Origin: Anomaloglossus baeobatrachus
Taxonomy: Eukaryota > Chordata > Amphibia > Anura > Aromobatidae
DNA: 64,000 bases
Assembly (NCBI RefSeq): GCF_048569485.1
Contig: NC_134358.1
Location: 241,612,404-241,676,403 of the forward strand
Direction of reading: 5' to 3'
Positions 22,997 to 34,605 of the stretch are shown piece after piece (position 1 is the stretch's first letter; each line of letters opens with the position of its first letter). Under the pieces are notes generated by a model. It was not told where the DNA came from and made no database searches. It saw only the letters and a program-made list of their open reading frames with translations. Made by a program: the position numbers and the translations under genes.

Positions 22997-23771
22997 TAGA
23001 GATGAGCGAACCCGACCTATAAAGTTTGGTGTTGGTATCGAACACTGGGTGTCTGGGACTCGAATCCAAACACGGTCTTTTAAAATAAGTCTGTGCCCGA
23101 GTTCTTGTGCTGTTTGTATGCGAACCACTCTATCAAGCATCTGGGTGCTTGGGTGTACAGACTTGAACTGAACTTGTTCCCGAAACCCATATAAATCAAT
23201 AGTGACCCAAACTAACAGGCTTGACTTAAGTAACAAGTATAATGGAAGTCACATATTGTGCAATTCGGCTTTCCGCCCACATGTAGCCAGCCATAAACAG
23301 AGCATTTCTGTTGGAGGGAGGGCGGAGATTTGTTTTTTTTTATACACACAGCATCTGAAAATATTTTTTTACCCCAGTGAGAGCAAGTCAGAGACTGCAA
23401 GTGGCTTGCACTGGACAGAGCATGAAATGTATTTCATTCTCTGTCCAGTACAAGCCCCTTGCAGTCTCTGACTTGCTCTCAATGGGGTAAAAAACTATTT
23501 TTAGTTGTTGTGTGTAATAAAAAAAAAAATCTCCGTCCTCCCTCCCACAGAAATGCTCGGTTTATGGCTGACTACATTTGGGCAGAAAGGCGAATTGCCC
23601 AATATGTGACTTCCATTATACTTGTTACTTAAGTCAAGCCAGTTAGTTTGGGTCACTATTGATTTATATGGGGTTCAGGAACAAGTTCAGTTCAACTCCG
23701 TGTCTCAAAATGAACTTTTAACTAAAGTCGAACCCAGCAAACCCAAATATCCACTGGTCCACTCATGTCTA
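22997..23771. mobile_element. hAT-like MITE with a long inner palindrome
   Basis: Starts TAGAGATGAGCGAACCCG and ends CCACTCATGTCTA. The flanks ATAAGTAA and ATAAGTAG agree at 7 of 8 positions, fitting a hAT-type 8-bp duplication. The inner 23160-23705 is one large inverted repeat with its centre near 23433, so most of the element could fold into a hairpin. Open frames inside are by-products. Confidence 0.7.
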
Positions 23772-24504
23772 ATAAGTAGATGATGTGTCTATGCATGAGT
23801 GCAGCAATATTCTTGAAAGTTTTATCGGTATAGTGAAGTCGCAGTTGTTTCAGCAACTTATTTCAACTACAATGAATGGTCTCTTTTTTTCCCCAAAGTG
23901 CAAAAGGTGGACAACTATTCCCTAGAAAAATAGGAGTCCTAGAAGTGGGACCAGCACTTTTCTAACATTTATGGCATATTTTGTCCTTTTAACAGGCTAC
24001 AAATGTCTCATATGGTAATAATGCCAAGTGTTTTTGTATTTCTTGGCATTATTTTATTTTAACAATGTGGCCCCAGGACCAGAAATGATTATACACCTCT
24101 GGTTTAAGAAAGTTTTTTTGGTTAAATGTATTTTTTTTATAAAAATGTAATAGTGATTAGTTTTTAGTAGAAATATCTTTCTATATTTAATTCCTGAAAT
24201 TGTACAATTTTCTCCCTGTTACTAAGCCTATTGTTAGGTTGGGTTCACACAGGCGTATTATAGAGACCTTATACAGACTGCAATGTCCGGACTGACCTGA
24301 GCTTATAGTCCTGCTAGACTCAAATATGAAAAGCTAAAAACACTCTTATAAACCGGTCTTTAGGCTTTTTGATCCATACATATTTCTTTTCAACAATAAG
24401 CAATCATCTCATTATCATCACAGAGAGGATAACAATGACACTATATTTAGTACAAAGACATTAAATACAGTATGAAAGAAAAAACACAATTTACAATAGG
24501 TGAT

Positions 24505-25240
24505 TGTTAGAGCTCACCTCCTCCTCTTCCTACACAATGATCTTTGCACAGATTATAACGCATGTCACTGTCTGGATCTGCGCACGCGGATTACTACTGC
24601 GATGCCGGATTCTGTTCACATTGCAGAGTTCGGCAGGCAACCTGGTCTCCCTTAAGTGTTCAGCTCTGTTTGGTGCCTGCTGAGTTGTTCACTGCCTCCA
24701 GCCATGCAGGAGTTAATCCTGTTAGAAGCAGTGTGCAACTCTTCTGAGAGCAAGGCTGCTGATTACCTTCCACAGCTGGTCTCTTCCTATTTAAGGTTGG
24801 CGTGCGTAGTAGTAGACCGCTGAAGATAGCATCAGCGATTCCGGTCTCAGTGGTTCTCAGTTCATGGTGAACAACAGTTGCTTTGTTGTGTGGTGTGAAC
24901 ATTCTCCTGTTGTGAGTTTTTCCCTACCCTTTTCTTTATTCCCCAAGTACACATATTGTCTCTCCTTTGTGAGTACAGTATATACGGTGTTTCTCTCTCC
25001 CTTGTCTATGTCTTTCCTGTGGGGTTTTGCTACTGGGTTTCCGGCCCACTCCCAGTGTTGGGGGAGTAAGATCAGGGCTTGGACAGTAGACAGGGCCAGG
25101 TCGGGAAACCGGGCCTCTCTAACTAAAAGGGTACTCCCGGGGTAAGAGTGAGCATAGGGACCCCAATCTTAGGGCCAGCTTAGGAACCCCTGGTTTGTCA
25201 GTACCAACACCATGCAAAGAAAAAGAGAGACAGGAGTGCT
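24505..25240 (+). repeat. LTR-like repeat with TATTTAAGG box, uncertain
   Basis: From TGTTAGAGCTCACC onwards the sequence has the look of an LTR: a TATTTAAGG box near 24788, a following T-rich leader, and GC-rich repeat-like sequence. No second copy or duplication was found in the window, so family and ends are guesses. The next repeat (25243-26385) begins directly after it. Confidence 0.3.
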
Positions 25241-25242
25241 CC

Positions 25243-26385
25243 TGTTGCGGGCGGGGAGGACGCCGCTGCGCTCGCTAATGCTCGGGTCCGGCGCTGCTGC
25301 GATGGCTGCTCAGTGGCTCGAGCGGTGGGCCGGATCCGGGGACTCGAGCGGCGCTCCTCGCCCGTGAGTGAAAGGGGTGGTTGGTTTGGGGGGTTTAGTC
25401 CATGACGCCACCCACGGGTCGTGGTGAAGATGGGCACCACCGCTGCTGGTGACGGGGATCCCGGGAGCGATGGTAGGGAGCAGCTGGGATGTTGTTTTCC
25501 CCCTCCGTGGGTAGGGGACGGTGGTCCCGGGGCCCGATGATGATGTGACAGGGAGGCAGGGTTGGTGAGGTGCAGGGTTGCAGGGACAGTGCGGCGCGGT
25601 GCCGGATGGCACGGGTGTACTCACTCAGCAAGAAAGGTACAAAGTCCTCGGTAAACCAAACGGCTGGATGGAAGGGTCCTGCAGCCGGCTGCAGTGTCTC
25701 TCCCCAGACAGGTGATGGCGGCTGTCTTTCCCTGCACCTTGATGTTCTCCTTCTGACTACTATGGATTCCCAACGGTAGTCCGCTCCCCGGTGTATGGGT
25801 ACCAGAGTAGCCCGTTTGCCCGCAGGTGCTGGCCCTTGGGTCTCTAGCCTTAGACGGTAGCTGTATACCCTCACGGTGTGGGCTGTTGCCTAAAATTGGG
25901 ACTTTTGCTGTTGTGAAACCCCTGGGGTTCCAGTCACATTCGGATCTGACTATTGTCGGTGGCTCCAAGCCTGGTCTGGGTCCGATGGCCCTGCCTGTGT
26001 GTGCTGGCTTCACTTTGCTCCCCGGTCGGTACCGGCGGGCCGTCGCCTGACACCGGTCCTACGGTTCCGCGTTGCTCCACCACTCCTGCAGTGGGCCACC
26101 ACCGTTTGCCAACCTTGCTGTCAGTGCCTGGGCCACAAATCCAGACACCCAAGTGCACACTCCTCTCACTTCAAACTCCAACACTGAACTGTCACTTTTC
26201 CCGCCTCCAGGCCTGTGAACTCCTCGGTGGGTGGGGCCAACTGCTTGGCTCCGCCGCACCTGGTGTGGACATCAGACACTGGAGGGAGGCAACAAGGGTT
26301 TTGTGTTTGGCTGGTGTCCCTGTCTAATGGGGGTGGGGGTGTTTGTATGTTATCTGTGATGACCTGGCTAGGCCAGGGCGCCACA
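25243..26385. mobile_element. GC-rich LTR-like repeat, copy 1
   Basis: Starts TGTTGCGGGC and ends GCGCCACA, with CTCC on both sides (25239-25242 and 26386-26389), as expected for a solo LTR with a 4-bp duplication. A second, more diverged copy in the same orientation lies at 28000-28870; shared landmarks include GACGCCACCCACGGG, CCACCGCTGCTG, CCTCCGTGGGTAGGG and GCCCGTTTGCCCGCAG. Many overlapping open frames on both strands reflect the high GC content, not genes. Confidence 0.5.
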
Positions 26386-26642
26386 CTCCTGTGTAAAATC
26401 ACAGAGATTACAACAATCAGGCAAGCAGGAACCGCACTCACCTTAGGGAGTTGTGCACCCCTGCACAACTCCGGTGTTAACGTGGATATTAGGTGAAGAG
26501 ACAGGTAATAGTCTGGTGCTGACCGCTGGAATGTTATCCTGCTAAACTGGGGCTTGCGATGTCCGCTCAGCGGTGAGATGATTAAAGCTTTTTAGAACCT
26601 GCTGCAGCTCCAACCTCTCCCTCAGCACAGGTTCTGGGGAAT

Positions 26643-26900
26643 AGTGAAAACCGTAAAAAAATATTTTAGAGGTATAACTGGCGCTGCAGATAACAGAGAG
26701 CCAAGATGTATAAAAATATATCAAAATTTATTGGGCACAACACATTTCCAGGACATCAGTCCTCTTCATCGAGAGCACCTGATGAAGAGGACTGATGTCC
26801 TGGAAACGCGTTGTACCCAATAAATTTTGATATATTTTTTATACATCTTGGCTCCCTGTTGCCTACAGCCTCCGTTATACCTCTAAAATATTTTTTTACA
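26643..26900. repeat. Head-to-head palindrome of Penelope-type ends
   Basis: Two inverted arms (about 26645-26770 and 26775-26898) share CCAAGATGTATAAAAATATA, TTTATTGGG, CCAGGACATCAGTCCTC and their complements around a short spacer. Each arm carries an AATAAA-like signal and the hammerhead-like core, as in the terminal repeats of Penelope-like elements. The right arm is better preserved. Confidence 0.6.
26779..26811 (+). ncRNA. Hammerhead-like ribozyme motif
   Basis: CTGATGA at 26779-26785 is followed by a five-pair stem (AGGAC with GTCCT, loop TGAT), GAAA at 26803-26806, and the self-complementary ACGCGT. This order is the catalytic core of a hammerhead with a minimal stem III, the form known from Penelope-like elements, where two copies can pair through the palindrome. 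Stem I is weak here. A partly decayed inverted copy lies on the minus strand at about 26745-26770. Confidence 0.55.
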
Positions 26901-26904
26901 GTAC

Positions 26905-27995
26905 CACCCCCATGACACATAGAAGTCAATTAACATCTCCAGAGTATTGCTGTCTACGGTCCATATAGCTGCATGTACAAAGAATGTTGTAATAAAATAT
27001 TCAGTCACAAAAAAAAAACTAGAGAAAAATAATATGCTTCACTATATTGCTTTCATTACCATTACTAAAATAATATAAGTGATTCATTCCCTTTAAATGT
27101 TCTAACCAGTCCAAACTAAAATAAGATACTTCACCCTCTGAATTAAAGTCTTTTACTCCTATTTTGGGAGTTGCACATAGAGCTCTTGCTGTATTCCTAT
27201 CAGTGTGTACCTTTCGGCTTTTTGACTCAGAGATTTACTCAATGGCGCCTTTACAAGAATTTTAAAAGTCAAATTTTTCCTCTCGCTCTTGTCAAAGAGA
27301 AATAAGAAAGTCACACAAGCATGGTGTGAGGAATCTGATCCTTGGATGCGAGGCCTTATTGAAGGTATTTAGGTGAGGTGCTGAGCGGCAGTCCGGGGAC
27401 ACACGGCCTAGGTGTTTGTTATGTTGTACTGTTCTTGTACTTATTTTCCAGTGCACAGTATGAGGATAATGTTTGATGTGGCCAATGCCAGCATTTATTA
27501 CACAATTCACTATTGTGAAGTAAAGTTTCTCCCTCGGCAGTCATCACCACTAAAATAATCAATCCCAAATAATGTGTCATATTACGGTGGTAATGAAGAC
27601 AAAATGGGGCAAGTGGTATGCTATGGTGAATATTGTACATGAAGTTTGATATGCAGAGATTTAATAGGGCAGAATTTGAGAATCTGTCTATGAGCAGAAA
27701 GAAAGGAAAAAGGAGCGCACTATTTGCAGGTTTAAAAAGTCTATGTTACAGCTACTTAAAGTTTGTCAAAGGAGAATCCACACAAACAAGTGGCACGGTT
27801 GGTTCATTAGAATCCTGACTAAGAAATGTAAAAAAACTACTTGATACATACAACTTGAGTTTATTAAAGAATCATAAAACAAGAGAAGTATGGAACATAC
27901 CCTTCGACAAACAGAATACACGAATATAAATCTCAAAGATGATAATATTACATATAAAGACAAGCATGTGACTCTAAAATCCCAAAGGTGCAATG
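26905..27995. other. Intergenic, nothing recognised
   Basis: AT-rich sequence with short frames only. No exon, paired repeat end or known repeat was recognised. Confidence 0.5.
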
Positions 27996-27999
27996 GCTA

Positions 28000-28870
28000 T
28001 GTACCGCCCCGCGCTCGACTGCAGCCGAGCCGCTCGGATCCGGGCTCGTTGGTGGATGGCTCGAGCGCCTCCGGACCAGGGGTCACTGTGCTCTGAAAGA
28101 ATGCTGGCGCTACATAGGGGTTAGATTTACGGCTGGGGCCGTGGTTTTTAGTTAAGTTCGTGACGCCACCCACGGGCTGTGGTGAATGTGGACACCACCG
28201 CTGCTGTTTACTAGGCACCCCGCAAAGGTGTTAACCCCTCCGTGGGTAGGGATGATGGCCCCGGGACCTGATTGGGATGGTATATCGGTGCTTGGCGGTG
28301 CAGGGCAGTGAGCGGCCCGAGGGCACAGTTGTACTCACTATGATTGATGCACAAAAGTCTCTGGTAAACCAAGATGATGGTGGTCAGTGCCCGCAGCCGG
28401 CTGCGTCTGGTTCTCCCTACTCGGGTTGGTGGTCTTTGCCTTTCTCCTGCACCGTGTAGTGTGTATGTAGACTGACTTCGCTTCAGCGACGGGAGTCCGC
28501 TCCCCAGCGGTATGTGTGTTGGGAAAGCCCGTTTGCCCGCAGACACTGGCCCGTGTGATCTCTCTGCCTGTGCGGTGGCTTTCTATCCCCCTCGGTGGGC
28601 TGTTGTCTTCAGTCGGGACTTGGGTGGGAAAGGACCTATAGTCCAGACCTCAATCAGTGAATTAACTCAGTCCAGTGGCTTCTGGACTTTGTTTCACGGT
28701 CTGAGTAGCCCACTGTGTGCTCCGGTTTCCAGTCGGTTCCCCGGGTCGGTACCTGCGGGCCACTACCCTGTCCTGGTCCACCACGGTTCCACCTGGCCGT
28801 CTTCCCGACTCCTGCAGGCTAAGGCTATCATATTCCTCCTAGCCGAGGTACCAGGGCTATGACCCTGGCA
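28000..28870. repeat. GC-rich LTR-like repeat, copy 2
   Basis: Same family and orientation as 25243-26385 but shorter. It begins TGTACCGCCCCGCG and ends near GACCCTGGCA. Shared landmarks include GTGACGCCACCCACGGG and GTCCGCTCCCC. No flanking duplication was found, so its ends are approximate. Confidence 0.5.
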
Positions 28871-29554
28871 CCTGTCAGTTCCCGCTGCAGACCTATCACC
28901 AAAGGCCTGCTGCATTCTCCTTCTACAAACTCTAGAAAAAAACCGTTATAGATTATTAAGGGATCATATACTGAAAACCGTGAAGAAAACCCTTAAAATT
29001 TCAATATTTATTAATTAAGATTAAAATAGGTATCCCAACATGAAAACACACACAGATGTATATATACACAAAAACAGGAAAAAAGTGCTGCAGTGCAGAA
29101 TGGGAGTGGTCAACACTAGTGATGAGCGAGTACTAAAAAGCTCGGGTGCTCGAAGCTCGGGCCGAGCCTCCCAAGATACTCGTGTACTCGGCCCGAGCAA
29201 CGAGCCCAATGTTATCCTATGGGAGACCCGAGTATTTTTGTGAAATGACCCCCCCGGCAGCATGGAGAAACCCTAAAAATGTCACAAAAGTCTCAGAAGA
29301 GTGCTCAAATGACATGGCAACAGCATGGGGAAGACCCCTTGAAGCATTTATCACTCAAAAGTCACAGCTGTGAACAATTTTGTCCGCGTTTCACGCCATT
29401 TTTACGGACTCACCAGAAAACCTTCCAAAATGACCCCAAAATGATTTTTCATGGCAGAAATGTTAAGGGCACATACCCAATAGTGAGATAGAGCTGGTGT
29501 ATGTTACTTTTTGAGATTAATACATGAAAGATTTTACGTGAAAACATTGTGTGG

Positions 29555-31065
29555 CACTCCGATGTCCCTGAGAAGAGACGTACATGAAGGCCTCTTGAGT
29601 CTAATGTGCCCATTTTGAGGAAGTGAGTCTTTGTAGTATTTTCCTTTGCCAGGGCAGTCCAAAATTGTGAGGTTCACCAATGCCCCTGCATACAGACGTG
29701 CATGAGGGCCTCAAAACATTAAGTGTCCATTGTCAGGAAGTGGGTGTATTATAGTATAGCCCTTAGGCAGGGCAGCCAAAAATTGGGAGGCTCCACATTG
29801 TCCCTGGATAGAGACGTGCATGATGGCCTGTAAACCTGAAGTGCCCATTGTAAGGAAGTGGGTCTATTTCAGTATAGCCCTTTGCCAGGGCAGCCAAAAA
29901 TTGGGAGGCTCCACATTGTCCCTGGATAGAGACGTGCATGATGGCCTGTAAACCTGAAGTGCCCATTGTAAGGAAGTGGGTCTATTTCAGTATAGCCCTT
30001 TGCCAGGGCAGCCAAAAATTGGGAGGCTCCACATTGTCCCTGGATAGAGACGTGCATGATGGCCTGTAAACCTGAAGTGCCCATTGTAAGGAAGTGGGTC
30101 TATTTCAGTATAGCCCTTTGCCAGGGCAGCCAAAAATTGGGAGGCTCCACATTGTCCCTGGATAGAGACGTGCATGATGGCCTGTAAACCTGAAGTGGCC
30201 ATTGTAAGAAAGTGGGTCTATTTCAGTATAGCCCTTTGCCAGGGCAGCCAAAAATTGGGAGGCTCCACATTGTCCCTGGATAGAGACGTGCATGATGGCC
30301 TGTAAACCTGAAGTGCCCATTGTAAGGAAGTGGGTCTATTTCAGTATAGCCCTTTGCCAGGGCAGCCAAAAATTGGGAGGCTCCACATTGTCCCTGGATA
30401 GAGACGTGCATGATGGCCTGTAAACCTGAAGTGCCCATTGTAAGGAAGTGGTTCTATTTCAGTATAGCCCTTTGCCAGGGCAGCCAAAAATTGGGAGGCT
30501 CCACATTGTCCCTGGATAGAGACGTGCATGATGGCCTGTAAACCAGAAGTGCCCATTGTAAGGAAGTGGGTCTATTTCAGTATAGCCCTTTGCCAGGGCA
30601 GCCAAAAATTGGGAGGCTCCACATTGTCCCTGGGTAGAGACGTGCATGAGGGCCTCAAAACATTAAGTGTCCATTTTAAGGAAGTGGGTGTATTATAGTA
30701 TAGCCCTTAGGCAGGGCAGCCAAAAATTGGGAGGCTCCACGTTGTCCCTGGGTAGAGACGTGCATGAGGGCCTCAAAACATTAAGTGTCCATTTTAAGGA
30801 AGTGGGTGTATTATAGTATAGCCCTTAGGCAGGGCAGCCAAAAATTGGGAGGCTCCACGTTGTCCCAGGGTAGAGACGTGCATGAGGGCCTCAAAACATT
30901 AAGTGTCCATTTTAAGGAAGTGGGTGTATTATAGTATAGCCCTTAGGCAGGGCAGCCAAAAATTGGGAGGCTCCACGTTGTCCCTGGGTAGAGACGTGCA
31001 TGAGGGCCTCAAAACATTGTTCCCATTGCAAAGGAGCGGGTCTCCTGTCGTTGTAATGTCCATTC
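29555..31065 (-). repeat. 118-bp tandem array inside the hAT element
   Basis: Twelve full units plus partial end units, spaced exactly 118 bp (the landmark GCCAAAAATTGGGAGGC recurs at 29775, 29893, 30011 and so on to 30955). Two unit types occur in blocks: one with GATGGCCTGTAAACCTGAAG, mainly 29.8-30.6 kb, and one with GAGGGCCTCAAAACATTAAG, at 29.7 kb and 30.64-31.0 kb. Overlapping 71-residue frames are by-products of the period. Confidence 0.95.
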
Positions 31066-31242
31066 TGCAAAGAATGGGCGAAAAAATTTACCACTGGGGG
31101 TATACCTGAAACAAAGGCCTAAGTATTGCAATTTGTAACGGTCATCATCATGGTGGCGCATGAGGAGAAGGAGGAGCAGTCCAGCGATTATCCAAAGTCC
31201 AGAAGTGTGTACCCATGGGTGAGTGGAGGTACATGGCAAACT

Positions 31243-34200
31243 TTAAATTCCGCTCTCATTTGCTGGTGGTGTGGTGAAGTCTGGCCCAATCCAACCCTTG
31301 TTCATCTTGATCAGAGTCAGCCTGTCAGCATTTTCAGTTGACAGGCGGGTGCGTTTATCTGTAATGATTCCACCTGCGGCACTAAAAACACGCTCTGACA
31401 AAACGCTAGCAGCAGGGCAGGCCAGGACTTCCAAGGCGTAGAGAGCCAATTCATGCCACGTGTCCAGCTTGGATACCCAATAATTGTAAGGCACAGAGGA
31501 ATGTCGGAGTACAGTTGTTCGATCTGCAAGGTACTCCTTCAGCATCTGGGCAAACTTAGGATTTCTTGTGGCACTACCCCGCACCTCAGGGGCTGTGGTA
31601 CGTGAGGGGCTGAGAAAACTGTCCCACATCTTAAAGACTGTTCCCCTACCTCTGGCGGATTGGACTTGTGCCTCTCTCGGCTGTACGCCTCGGTTGTCCA
31701 CTGATTCCTGACCTATGCCGCTAGCGTTTTGTGTTGGGAATGCTTTGCCTACTTCCGTGAGTATGGCCTTCCGGAACTGCTGCATTTTGGTTGACCTCTC
31801 CTCCACGGGAATAAGAGACAAAAAGTTCTCCTTGTAGCGTGGGTCTAACAGTGTTACCAACCAGTAATGATTGTCGGCCAAGATGTTCTTAACGCGAGGG
31901 TCACGAGACAGGCAGCTTACCATAAAGTCAGCCATGTGCGCCAGACTCTTAACAGCCAGGACTTCAGTAGCCTGACCAACAAGATGACTGAACATGCTGT
32001 CCTCCTCCTCCTCCTCCTCCTCATCTACCCTGTCCTCTGGCCAGCCACGCTGAACCGAGGATATGACTGGTGTGCATGTCATATCCTCAATTTGGCCGGA
32101 GAGTTGCTCCATGTTTTCATCCTCCTCCTCGTCATAGTCCTCCACTGCACGTTGTGATGAGACGAGGCTGGGCTGTGTGTTATCACCCACACCCACTACT
32201 GTTTCTTGCTGCAACTCATCGCGCTCCGCCTGCAATGCATCATGTTTGTTTTTCAGCAGAGACCGTTTTAGAAGGCAGAGTAGCGGTATGGTGACGCTAA
32301 TAATGGCGTCATCACCACTCACCATCTTGGTGGAGTCCTCAAAGTTTTGGAGGATGGTACATAGGTCTGACATCCATCTCCACTCCTCAGGTGTTATGTG
32401 TGGAGTTTGACCCATTTCCCGACGGCTTAGGTGATGCAGGTACTCAACAACTGCCCTCTTCTGCTCACATATCCTGACCAACATGTGCAGAGTTTAATTC
32501 CAACGCGTGGGGACATCACACACCAGTCTGTGAGCCGGAAGATGCAAACGGCGCTGAAAGCCGGCAAGGCCGGCTGAAGCAGTAGGTGACTTTCGAAAAT
32601 GTGCAGACAGGCGGCGAACTTTTACCAGCAGATCAGACAGCTCTGGGTATGACTTTATAAACCGCTGAACCACGAGGTTGAGCACATGGGCCACGCATGG
32701 AACATGTGTCAGCTGGCCTCGCCTCAAAGCCGCCACCAGGTTCCGGCCATTGTCACACACGACCTTTCCTGGCTTTAGGTTCAGAGGTGTGAGCCAGTGA
32801 TCTGCCTGCTGTTTCAGAGCTGTCCACAGCTCTTCTGCATTGTGGGGTCTGTCACCTATGCAGATTAGCTTCAGCACAGCCTGTTGCCGCTTCGCCGAGG
32901 CAGTGCTGCAGTGCTTCCAGCTTGTGACTGGTGTGGAGGGCACAGTGGATGAGGATGCGCAGGAGGAGGAGGAGGCTGAAGAGCATGACATTCCGGAGCT
33001 GTAGAGTGTGGGTGAAACACTGACTGAGGTAGGGCCTGCAAACCTTGGTGTGGGAAGGACGTGTTCCGTCCCTCGCTCAGACTGGGTCCCAGCTTCCACA
33101 ATATTAACCCAGTGTGCCGTCAACGAGATGTAGCGGCCTTGCCCACAAGCACTTGTCCACATGTCTGTGGTTAGGTGGACCTTGGGTGAAACAGCGTTGT
33201 TCAGGGCACGTGTGATGTTTTGTGACACGTGGTTATGCAACGCGGGGACGGCACACCGGGAGAAATAGTGGCGGCTGGGGACCGAGTAACGTGGGACAGC
33301 TGCCGCCATCAGGTCACGGAATGCTTCTGTCTCCACCAGCCTAAAAGGCAACATTTCCAGTCGCGAAATGTTAGCATTTAGAACTGTGGCATGTGGGGTG
33401 TTGGCAGTGTATTTGCGCCTGCGTTCAAAGGTTTGCTGAATGGATAACTGAACGCTGTGCTGGGACAAGGACGTGCTTGATGATGGTGTTCTTTCTGCGT
33501 AGGCAACTGCAGGTGCAGGAGTGGAGGAGGCTTGTTCGCAGGCAGCATGGACAGAGGATTGGCTCGCATGCACAACCAGCGAAGACGTAGCAGTGACATC
33601 AGCAAGCACTGCTCCTCGACTCTGTTGTACTTCCCACAAAGTCGGGTGCTTGGCTGACATGTGCCTGATCATGCTGGTGGTGGTCAGGCTGCTAGTTTTG
33701 GTACCCCTGCTGATGCTGGCACGGCAGGTGTTGCAAATGGCCTTTTTTGAATCATCTGGATCCAACTTAAAAAACTGCCAGACTCGGGAAGACCTAACAT
33801 TTGTACAGGCACCTTGTGTCATCGTGTTGTTCCGGGGAACGGTTGCCTGACTTCTGCCTGGGGCCACCACCCTGCTTCTTACTGCCTGTTGTGATGCTAC
33901 GCCTCCCTCCCCCTGTGCACTGCTGTCCTCGCTCTGCATATCCTCCTGCCAGGTTGGGTCAGTTACTGGATCATCCACCACGTCGTCTTCCTCTTCCGCA
34001 CCCTGCTCCTCCTCCTGACTTGCTGACAATTGTGTCTCATCATCGTCCACCACTTGTTGAGACACGTTGCCAACTTCGTGAGAACGTGGCTGCTCAAATA
34101 TTTGGCCATCTGTACAGACGATCTCCTCATGACCCACTTCAATATGAGCTGGCGAGAGGCCAGAATGTGTGAATGGAAACGTGAACAGCTCTTCCGAGTG

Positions 34201-34605
34201 TCCAAGTGTGGGATCATTAATGTCCGAGGAGGACGTGTACTCAGCCTGGTGGTAGGAAGGAGGATCAGGTTCAGAAATGTGCGGTGCAGTATCACGGCTA
34301 CTGACACTTGACCGTGTGGAAGACAGAGTGTTTGTGGTGGTGCCAATCTGACTGGAAGCATTATCTGCTATCCAACTAACAACCTGTTGACACTGGTCTT
34401 GGTTCAAGAGCGGTGTACTGCTGCGGTCCCCAAGAATTTGGGACAGGACGTGCGAGCGACTAGATGTGGCCCTTTGTTGTGGCGAAATTAGAGCTTGCCC
34501 ACGACCTCGGCCTCTGCCTGCACCACCATCACATCCACTTCCTTGTTCCTTGCCAATGCCCTTGCGCATTTTGCAATGCTGTGCACTGCTGACGTGTATA
34601 TTCAC
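31243..34605 (-). pseudogene. hAT transposase with one in-frame stop
   Basis: A reading frame of 1,121 codons including its stop that would cut and rejoin DNA at the element ends. A long acidic, serine-rich N-terminus is followed by a BED zinc finger at about residues 272-322 (CNTC at 291-294, H315, H320). The RNase H-like core includes HLTTDMWTSACGQGRYISLT and VPCVAHVLNLVVQRFI. The C-terminal hAT dimerisation region reads LACPAASVLSERVFSAAGG. A single TAA at 32494-32496, after VPTRWN, splits the frame into 703- and 413-residue parts; related proteins have serine there, so one base change explains it. The flanking codons stay in frame. Methionine 13 is an alternative start. Confidence 0.9.

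Noticed and set aside
25198-26496. Many overlapping frames of 60-160 residues on both strands
   Set aside because: They reflect GC-rich LTR-like repeat sequence with few stops; no domain is visible.
29763-30647. Series of 62-71-residue minus-strand frames repeated every 118 bp
   Set aside because: They are the tandem array read in one frame; no start context or conserved protein, and the period is not a multiple of three.
29555-31065. Regular direct repeats resembling a CRISPR array
   Set aside because: The whole 118-bp unit repeats with no unique spacers, and the DNA is from a eukaryote.
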